Assembly (NCBI GenBank): GCA_002292925.1
Contig: DBCF01000175.1
Coordinates: forward strand, 1-10,502
DNA length: 10,502 bases
Origin: Roseiflexaceae bacterium UBA965
Lineage (GTDB): Bacteria; Chloroflexota; Chloroflexia; Chloroflexales; Roseiflexaceae
Reading direction: 5' to 3'
Position numbers and translations under genes: made by a program. Below the pieces are notes generated by a model. The model was not told the DNA's origin, searched no databases, and was given only the letters and a program-made list of their open reading frames with translations. Positions 6,320 to 10,502 of the stretch are shown here, one piece after another; the first letter of the stretch is position 1; every line of letters starts with the position of its first letter.

Positions 6320-7258
6320 ATGCGCTACACAATCGGCGTTGACTTGGGTGGCACCAATTTGCGAGCGGGGCTCGTCGACACCAACGGTACGATTTACTAC
6401 GACACCAAAGTCGATACCATCGTTGAAGAAGGTCCCGACGCAATTTTTGGGCGCATGGTCAGCTTAATCAAAACGGTACAACGCCAACTCCCCGCCGATG
6501 GCACACTCGCCGGCGTCGGCATTGGTGTGCCAGGCCCCCTCGACCCCGTCGCCGGATTTGTTTTTGCCATGCCCAACATCCAAGGCTTCGAAAACACCCC
6601 CCTGCGCGCCATGCTCGCCGAAGCCACCGGGCTCGACATCGAGCTCGGCAATGACGCCAACGCCGCTGCCGTCGGTGAGTGGATTTTTGGCGCCGGTCAA
6701 GGGTTGCGTGACCTCGTCTATATCACCGTCAGCACCGGTATCGGTGGCGGTGTCATCGCCGACGGCCACTTGCTCCTCGGCCACAAAGGCTCTGCCGGTG
6801 AAGTAGGTCACCATATCATCGATTGGCATACCCGCATGTCATGGGAAGACACCGCAGCCGGGCCTGGCTTTGCCCGCCGCGCCGCCCACGCCATGCGCCA
6901 AACCACTGACACCGCATTACATCAATTGACTACCCCCGACCTCGTCCAAGGCCATCACATCGCCACCGCCGCTGCCGCCGGTGACGCCGTAGCCCAACGC
7001 CTAATGGACGAAGAAGGCGAAGCAATTGGGGCTGGGTTGGTCAATATGTTGCACCTCTATAGCCCCGCCAAAATCGTCTTGGGCGGCGGCGTGGTCATCA
7101 ACAACCCCCAATTGGTCGAACGCGCCAAAGTAGTCATCGCCGAGCGCGCCATCGCCGTCTACCGCGATGTGCCCGTCGAAGTCACCCAGCTTGGCGACCG
7201 CATCGGCCTGCTGGGCGCCGCCGCCTTGTATGATCATATGCGCCAACGCCGCGCCTAA
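6320..7258 (+). CDS. ROK-family sugar kinase (glucokinase-like)
   Basis: A 312-residue ROK (repressor, ORF, kinase) protein without a DNA-binding domain, so a kinase rather than a repressor; most such proteins phosphorylate glucose or N-acetyl-sugars with ATP. Seen: phosphate loop DLGGTNLRAG (residues 8-17), GIGVPGPLD (67-75), NDANAAAVGEW with catalytic Asp112 (111-121), STGIGGGVI (138-146) and GEVGH (160-164). Odd point: the CxCGxxGC zinc cluster expected shortly after GEVGH is absent; the sequence goes through IIDWHTRMSW straight to E176-D-T-A-A-G-P, which aligns with the Glu-containing end of the ROK motif. The sugar-binding Glu may thus be kept without the zinc. No cysteine occurs in the protein. 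Start and ribosome site are clear, and a strong terminator follows. Glucose specificity is not proven. Confidence 0.88.
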   Translation: MRYTIGVDLGGTNLRAGLVDTNGTIYYDTKVDTIVEEGPDAIFGRMVSLIKTVQRQLPADGTLAGVGIGVPGPLDPVAGFVFAMPNIQGFENTPLRAMLAEATGLDIELGNDANAAAVGEWIFGAGQGLRDLVYITVSTGIGGGVIADGHLLLGHKGSAGEVGHHIIDWHTRMSWEDTAAGPGFARRAAHAMRQTTDTALHQLTTPDLVQGHHIATAAAAGDAVAQRLMDEEGEAIGAGLVNMLHLYSPAKIVLGGGVVINNPQLVERAKVVIAERAIAVYRDVPVEVTQLGDRIGLLGAAALYDHMRQRRA

Positions 7259-7270
7259 ATCAACACCTGT

Positions 7271-7312
7271 ACGCCGGGAGTGAATTTACACTCCCGGCGT
7301 GATTATTTTTTT
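7271..7312 (+). terminator. Rho-independent terminator of ROK kinase gene
   Basis: A perfect 12-bp GC-rich stem (7271-7282 with 7289-7300, six-base loop 7283-7288) is followed by GATTA and a run of seven T (7306-7312). It lies 12 bases past the ROK stop. The loop and right arm also encode the stop and last four codons of the convergent GDPD gene. No T-run follows on the minus strand, so it stops only + strand transcripts. Confidence 0.9.
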
Positions 7313-8005
7313 CAACACATCGGGCTTGTCCGTGATAATCCCCGCCACTTTGAGCGCCAATAATTTTTGCATGTCGTGAGGCTCATTCACCGTCCACACA
7401 TTTACCGCATAGCCGGCGTTTTGGGTTTGGGTAATCGCCCAATCAATCACCGGCAACTTGAAATACGGGTGCCAGGCTTGACAGCCATGGCTTTTGAGTG
7501 CAAACAACGGGTAGGCCTCGCGGAAGCGCACAATCGGGTTGTAGGTATCTGACCCCATCAAATACCCCATGCGGATGGTCGCATCCAGCGCCCGCACTTC
7601 GCGTAACGCCAACCCCACAAACGACGAAATAATCACCGCTTCGTGCATGCGGGCATCACGAATCGCCGCCAGCACTTCCCGCGCGACCCCAGCATGCTTG
7701 AGCTCGACATTGAGTTGCATCCCTCGTTCACGTGCCAAATCAAGCACAGCGGCGAGGTGGGGGACGCGTTCACCACGAATGTCAATCCCTTGCATATCGG
7801 CCATCGTCACGGTACGCACATCGCGATCAACTGATTCCCAGCGCCCCGTGGTGTCATCATGAAACACCGCCAAGGCACCATCTTGGGTAGCAATTACGTC
7901 GAGTTCACACATGTCGGCGCCTTGGTCGGCTGCCAAGTCAAAGGCCTTGAGTGTGTTTTCAGGGGCATACGCCGACGCACCCCGATGCGCAATCACCAGT
8001 GTCAT
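7286..8005 (-). CDS. ugpQ: Glycerophosphodiester phosphodiesterase
   Basis: A 239-residue GDPD TIM-barrel enzyme that splits glycerophosphodiesters (deacylated phospholipids) to glycerol-3-phosphate and an alcohol. The family signature is intact: HRG (His7-Arg8), PENT (15-18), metal ligands E34-x-D36, second catalytic His49 in VFHDD, and NVELK (99-103). The length and absence of a signal peptide match the cytoplasmic UgpQ type rather than the periplasmic GlpQ type. It starts five bases after the stop of the SWIM protein gene and has only a weak GGGG upstream, so it is likely translationally coupled. Its 3' end, coding ITPGV, sits inside the terminator of the convergent ROK gene. The UgpQ name is by similarity of architecture only. 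Confidence 0.93.
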   Translation of the reverse strand: MTLVIAHRGASAYAPENTLKAFDLAADQGADMCELDVIATQDGALAVFHDDTTGRWESVDRDVRTVTMADMQGIDIRGERVPHLAAVLDLARERGMQLNVELKHAGVAREVLAAIRDARMHEAVIISSFVGLALREVRALDATIRMGYLMGSDTYNPIVRFREAYPLFALKSHGCQAWHPYFKLPVIDWAITQTQNAGYAVNVWTVNEPHDMQKLLALKVAGIITDKPDVLKKIITPGV

Positions 8006-8010
8006 GTTGA

Positions 8011-8298
8011 TTACCCCAACATTTCTACTACATTATCGGCATCAAGTGGATTGGTAGCAGCACGCGCTGCCGGCGACAACATGGGAGCAAGGATTTTTTG
8101 CATGGCCATCACGTGGGCACACGTAGCATGTCCCTTGAAGAATTCACAATCACACTGCCACACCCCCGCCGTAATTGTGATTTGATGGGTATTGTTACCA
8201 CCGTTAAATGTAGCCTGCAAGCTATCGATGGCAATGCGTTCGGGTTGTTGGGCGTAGTGGCGGGCTTTTTCGATTTTGCTAATTATATCGGAATGCAT
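8011..8298 (-). CDS. SWIM zinc-finger miniprotein
   Basis: A 95-residue protein whose central part carries a SWIM-type zinc site, C-x-C-x8-C-x-H, in WQCDCEFFKGHATCAHVMA (about residues 47-65). SWIM fingers are known in transposases, SWI2/SNF2 helicases and Sws1-type recombination partners, and mediate DNA or protein binding. Here almost nothing else is present: about 45 residues with an N-terminal basic helix and an Asn/Thr-rich strand before it, and a short Ala-rich tail after. The ATG at 8298 has AAGGAG (8305-8310) six bases upstream. The frame continues to 8406 but that extension is tRNA sequence read in frame. It is followed after five bases by GDPD, an unexplained pairing. Exact function is unknown. 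Confidence 0.82.
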   Translation of the reverse strand: MHSDIISKIEKARHYAQQPERIAIDSLQATFNGGNNTHQITITAGVWQCDCEFFKGHATCAHVMAMQKILAPMLSPAARAATNPLDADNVVEMLG

Positions 8299-8327
8299 GG
8301 TCAGCTCCTTCTGATAAAAACGACTGC

Positions 8328-8355
8328 AAAAAACGCAGTACCACGCGGTACTGCG
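8328..8355 (-). terminator. Rho-independent terminator of tRNA-Leu(UAG)
   Basis: On the minus strand a perfect 9-bp stem (8347-8355 with 8334-8342, loop 8343-8346) is followed by six T (8328-8333). It starts nine bases past the tRNA 3' end and 30 bases before the SWIM gene start. I see no clear promoter between it and that gene, so read-through or an overlapping promoter must serve the SWIM-GDPD pair. Confidence 0.88.
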
Positions 8356-8364
8356 CTCGGGTAT

Positions 8365-8448
8365 TGGTGGGGACGGAGGGAGTCGAACCCTCACGGATTG
8401 CTCCACAAGTTCCTAAGACTTGCGCGTCTGCCATTTCGCCACGTCCCC
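8365..8448 (-). tRNA. tRNA-Leu (anticodon UAG)
   Basis: Read on the minus strand from 8448. Acceptor stem GGGGACG/CGTCCCC, D arm with GCG/CGC stem, anticodon stem CAAGT/ACTTG with loop CTTAGGA (anticodon TAG), class II variable arm with a GCAA loop, T stem GAGGG/CCCTC with TTCGACT loop. Discriminator A and encoded CCA (8365-8367). It shares the D-arm and T-loop sequences with the other tRNA-Leu at 1957-2042. Confidence 0.97.
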
Positions 8449-8465
8449 CTTATCCGTTATTACCT

Positions 8466-8495
8466 ATGATAGCACAGGCAAGGGTAACGATGCAA
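8466..8495 (-). promoter_or_regulatory. Promoter of tRNA-Leu(UAG)
   Basis: On the minus strand TTGCAT (8490-8495), an 18-base spacer and TATCAT (8466-8471), the latter preceded by TG and one base as an extended -10. The -10 lies 17 bases before the mature tRNA start. The -35 is weak (three of six), but the extended -10 compensates. Confidence 0.55.
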
Positions 8496-8507
8496 CCAAA
8501 CCACCGG

Positions 8508-9107
8508 CTAGGGGGTCAAGCGTGCCAAAATCTGGCGCAAACGCTCAAAATCATCACGCAACAGCAACGCCAATTCACGCCCCACCCGCACCAGATACTC
8601 CCGCTCATTTGGCGCATGGGCTTCGGCAATCGCTCGAATCAACGCAGCCAACAATTCATCACTCGGCACCTGGCTGGCCTGGAGCAACATCCGGGCATAA
8701 CCACTCTGCATACCAAATTGGCGCAACGTCGTATCGTCACAGACCTCGACGCTATAATGCACCGGCGGTGGTGCTGCGGGGATGCGCTGATATACCGTCG
8801 TTTCCCGCCGATATCCTACCACCCACGCTGCAAACTCGGTCTGAAGCACTTCCGACAAATCAGGGTGCGCTCGATAAATTTCGTCGTTAAATAACTCACG
8901 ACCCGTATAACTTTTGCCCCGCACGACGGCCCGCCCACCCGGCTCACGACTCACCGTACGGATGTCATACACTACCGCATATACTTGCACCTGTGGGTCG
9001 AGGGTATGGGCCTGCACCAATGCGCCAAACGCTGGGGCCGCCAATAATTCATAGCTCCCCGCCACAAACGACTGCGTGCTTGATTCAATAATTTCGGCAA
9101 TCCGCAT
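8508..9107 (-). CDS. Probable HAS-barrel domain protein
   Basis: A 199-residue soluble protein. Its N-terminus, MRIAEIIESSTQSFVAGSYE followed by a PAFGALV segment and Q-V-Y-A-V-V (about residues 41-46), resembles the HAS-barrel, a small beta-barrel found at the N-terminus of HerA-type ATPases and in stand-alone proteins of cyanobacteria and other phototroph-related lineages. A second part (about 76-118) has TEFAAWVVGYRRE and a Pro-rich turn (IPAAPPPVHY); the C-terminal 60 residues are a predicted helical bundle (LLAALIRAIAEAH...RVGRELALLLRDDFERLRQIL). No ATPase motif is present. The start at 9107 has AAGGAG (9115-9120) seven bases upstream, which is also the last two codons of the preceding gene. 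Last gene of the three-gene operon. Role unknown; the family call is from recalled similarity. Confidence 0.65.
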   Translation of the reverse strand: MRIAEIIESSTQSFVAGSYELLAAPAFGALVQAHTLDPQVQVYAVVYDIRTVSREPGGRAVVRGKSYTGRELFNDEIYRAHPDLSEVLQTEFAAWVVGYRRETTVYQRIPAAPPPVHYSVEVCDDTTLRQFGMQSGYARMLLQASQVPSDELLAALIRAIAEAHAPNEREYLVRVGRELALLLRDDFERLRQILARLTP

Positions 9108-9111
9108 CGAT

Positions 9112-9399
9112 TTACTCCTTTACCAAGGCCTGCACCAATTGCACCCATTCGTCACCGAGCGCAAGGTTTTTGGCAGGTACTGCCCGCCCGGCCCGACGAT
9201 ACCAATACGCGGCGTTAAATTGATCGCCTTCGACGCGGTGCAAATAGGCATGCACCCAAGCGCCATCAGCACTGTTGTCGTCTTGGACTTGATCGTGCGC
9301 CGTCGTCCAATCACCCTGCCCCTCGTACCACAAGGCCCGTACTGCGGCCGACCACTGCGGCGCTAGGGTAGGGATTTGGCGAAATTGGGTTGCATCCAT
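9112..9399 (-). CDS. Conserved small TPR-like protein
   Basis: A 95-residue soluble protein with two Trp/Tyr-rich helical-hairpin segments: ALWYEGQGDWTTAHDQVQ (about residues 22-39) and DGAWVHAYLHRVEGDQFNAAYWYRRAG (about 45-71). The spacing and the A/G/Y pattern are those of degenerate tetratricopeptide (TPR) units. I recognise this W-V-H-A-Y-L-H-R-x-E-G-D-x-x-N-A-x-Y-W-Y-x-R-A-G block as a widespread uncharacterised bacterial family, but know no function for it. It lies 15 bases after the MoeB-rhodanese gene, and its stop is four bases before the HAS-barrel gene, so it is cotranslated with both. The ribosome site before ATG 9399 is weak (AGAGA). Confidence 0.75.
   Translation of the reverse strand: MDATQFRQIPTLAPQWSAAVRALWYEGQGDWTTAHDQVQDDNSADGAWVHAYLHRVEGDQFNAAYWYRRAGRAVPAKNLALGDEWVQLVQALVKE
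9115..9120 (-). promoter_or_regulatory. Ribosome binding site of HAS-barrel gene inside upstream gene
   Basis: AAGGAG on the minus strand forms the final Lys-Glu codons of the TPR-like gene immediately before its TAA, and sits seven bases before the ATG at 9107. The arrangement fixes that start and implies coupled translation. Confidence 0.8.
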
Positions 9400-9414
9400 A
9401 CAAATCTCTTTTCT

Positions 9415-10502
9415 TTATGCCACCGGCAGTTGCGGGTCAATATCGCGGCGCCACGCCAACAAGCCCCCGGCCAGACTCACCGCCGTAATCCCGTGATTGC
9501 GGAGCACATCACGGGCGCGCGCACTGCGCATGCCACTACGACAATAAACAATAATCGGCCCGACCGTACGTAATTCTTCGACCCGTGATGCCACCTCATC
9601 CACCCCTATCCGCACCGCCCCAGCCAGATGACTCACGGCGTATTCGTGGGGCTCACGCACATCCAACACGAACGGCGCTGGTGACTGGGCGAGGCGGTCG
9701 TGCACTTGACGCGCATTCCATTCGTCAGCACTCATGACCGGCGCACACAACGCCTCAACATCAACAATCTCGGTCAAGGTGGGGGGCGTACCACAGCGCG
9801 GACAAGCCGGGTTAGGCGCGATTTGCCAGGTATCAACCTGCATATTTAGCGCATCATACAGCCACAATCGCCCACACAATGATGTACCTATGCCGAGGAT
9901 GAGCTTGAGCGCTTCGGTGGCTTGTACGCTCCCCACCACCCCCGGCAACACCCCAAACACCCCCGCTTCGGCGCAATTAGGTGCCAATTCGGCCGGGGGT
10001 GGATCGGGGAACAGACAACGGTAACACGGCCCACCCAAATGGGGCGCAAATACCGTCACTTGCCCTTCAAAGCGAAAAATCGCCCCGTACACCAATGGTT
10101 TTTGCAACATCACACAGGCATCATTGACGATATAGCGCGTCGCAAACGAATCCGTCGCATCGACCACCACATCGTATTGCCTCACAATCGCCAACACATT
10201 GGCTGCCGTCAGGCGGTACCCATACGGCGTCACAGTAATGCATGGATTGAGTCCCTGCATGCGCGCCTGTGCCGAGGCCACTTTGGGCTGGCCAATCGCT
10301 TCATCGGCATGGATGATTTGGCGTTGCAGGTTAGTCAAATCAACCACGTCGTCGTCGATAATTCCGATATGCCCGACCCCTGCTGCCGCCAAATAGAGCG
10401 CCACCGGCGATCCCAAGCCCCCCGCCCCCACAATCAACACGCGGGCGTTTTTGAGGCGCAGTTGCCCAGCTACCCCTACTTCGGGCAGACTGATATGGCG
10501 GG
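9415..10502 (-). CDS. moeZ: MoeB/ThiF-type sulfur-carrier adenylyltransferase fused to rhodanese (5' partial)
   Basis: The enzyme adenylates the C-terminal Gly of a ubiquitin-like sulfur carrier (MoaD, ThiS or CysO type) and passes sulfur to it from its own rhodanese domain. The frame is open to the right edge; the visible N-terminus RHISLPEVGVAGQLRLKNA matches the start of MoeB proteins, so only a few residues are missing and the GTG at 10440 is not the start. Seen in order (visible numbering): GAGGLGSP nucleotide loop (about 25-32), DLTNLQRQ, DATDSFATRY, zinc pair CYRC and later CPRC, NCAEAGVFGVLPGVVGSVQA with the conserved Cys, then rhodanese LDVREPHEY, HLAGA and active site CRSGMRS (Cys at about 320). 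All key residues are intact. The fusion is the MoeZ/MoeBR arrangement; the carrier served (molybdopterin, thiamine, cysteine) cannot be told here. It heads the operon with the TPR-like and HAS-barrel genes. Confidence 0.93.
   Translation of the reverse strand, partial: RHISLPEVGVAGQLRLKNARVLIVGAGGLGSPVALYLAAAGVGHIGIIDDDVVDLTNLQRQIIHADEAIGQPKVASAQARMQGLNPCITVTPYGYRLTAANVLAIVRQYDVVVDATDSFATRYIVNDACVMLQKPLVYGAIFRFEGQVTVFAPHLGGPCYRCLFPDPPPAELAPNCAEAGVFGVLPGVVGSVQATEALKLILGIGTSLCGRLWLYDALNMQVDTWQIAPNPACPRCGTPPTLTEIVDVEALCAPVMSADEWNARQVHDRLAQSPAPFVLDVREPHEYAVSHLAGAVRIGVDEVASRVEELRTVGPIIVYCRSGMRSARARDVLRNHGITAVSLAGGLLAWRRDIDPQLPVA

Noticed and set aside
8299..8406. 36-residue N-terminal extension of the SWIM protein
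   Set aside because: It reads through the tRNA-Leu 3' part and its terminator; a strong AAGGAG precedes the ATG at 8298.
10438..10440. GTG start for the MoeB-rhodanese gene
   Set aside because: The in-frame sequence to the right edge encodes the conserved RHI-LPE-G N-terminal segment of MoeB proteins, so the gene continues beyond the window.

Overview
The window looks like ordinary chromosome of a mesophilic bacterium of about 50-55% GC, with no phage, transposon, CRISPR array or resistance/defence cassette. The best guess for the lineage is Chloroflexota (Herpetosiphon- or Chloroflexales-like). The reasons are the Thr/Pro/Ser-rich extracellular linkers joined to an RCC1 propeller, a very short SWIM-finger protein, a membrane-anchored PP2C phosphatase, and tRNA genes with encoded CCA. 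This assignment is inference from style, not a marker-gene result. The + strand is richer in C than G in every stretch I counted, whichever strand the gene is on. That suggests the + strand is the lagging strand and that most genes here (nine of thirteen, plus both tRNAs) run with the fork.

Layout: (1) 1-1712, the 3' part of a large secreted/surface-type protein (+), with three copies of an unrecognised ~30-residue motif, Thr-rich tandem repeats and a seven-unit RCC1 propeller. (2) 1713-2107, an intergenic stretch holding a tRNA-Leu(UAA) gene (-) with its own promoter and terminator. (3) 2108-2929, fabZ and a small three-helix membrane protein (-). (4) 3012-5300, two back-to-back GT4-type glycosyltransferases (+) divergent from the membrane protein. 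(5) 5254-6207, a PP2C protein phosphatase (-), overlapping the second glycosyltransferase tail to tail and divergent from (6) 6320-7258, a ROK-family sugar kinase (+) that lacks the usual zinc-binding Cys cluster. (7) 7286-8298, a glycerophosphodiester phosphodiesterase and a SWIM zinc-finger miniprotein (-), coupled. (8) tRNA-Leu(UAG) (-), with promoter and terminator. (9) 8508-10502, a tight three-gene operon (-): a MoeB-rhodanese fusion running off the right edge, a small TPR-like protein and a probable HAS-barrel protein.

The themes are envelope and lipid work (FabZ for fatty acid synthesis, GDPD for glycerophosphodiesters, glycosyltransferases for glycolipid or polysaccharide), sugar phosphorylation, Ser/Thr dephosphorylation and sulfur transfer. 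I see no single system joining them all. The most unusual items are the modular surface protein, the two compact divergent promoters with nearly symmetric -10 elements (one predicting a leaderless glycosyltransferase mRNA), the zinc-motif-less ROK kinase, a terminator embedded in the coding end of the GDPD gene, and the operon linking a sulfur-carrier activating enzyme to two uncharacterised proteins.
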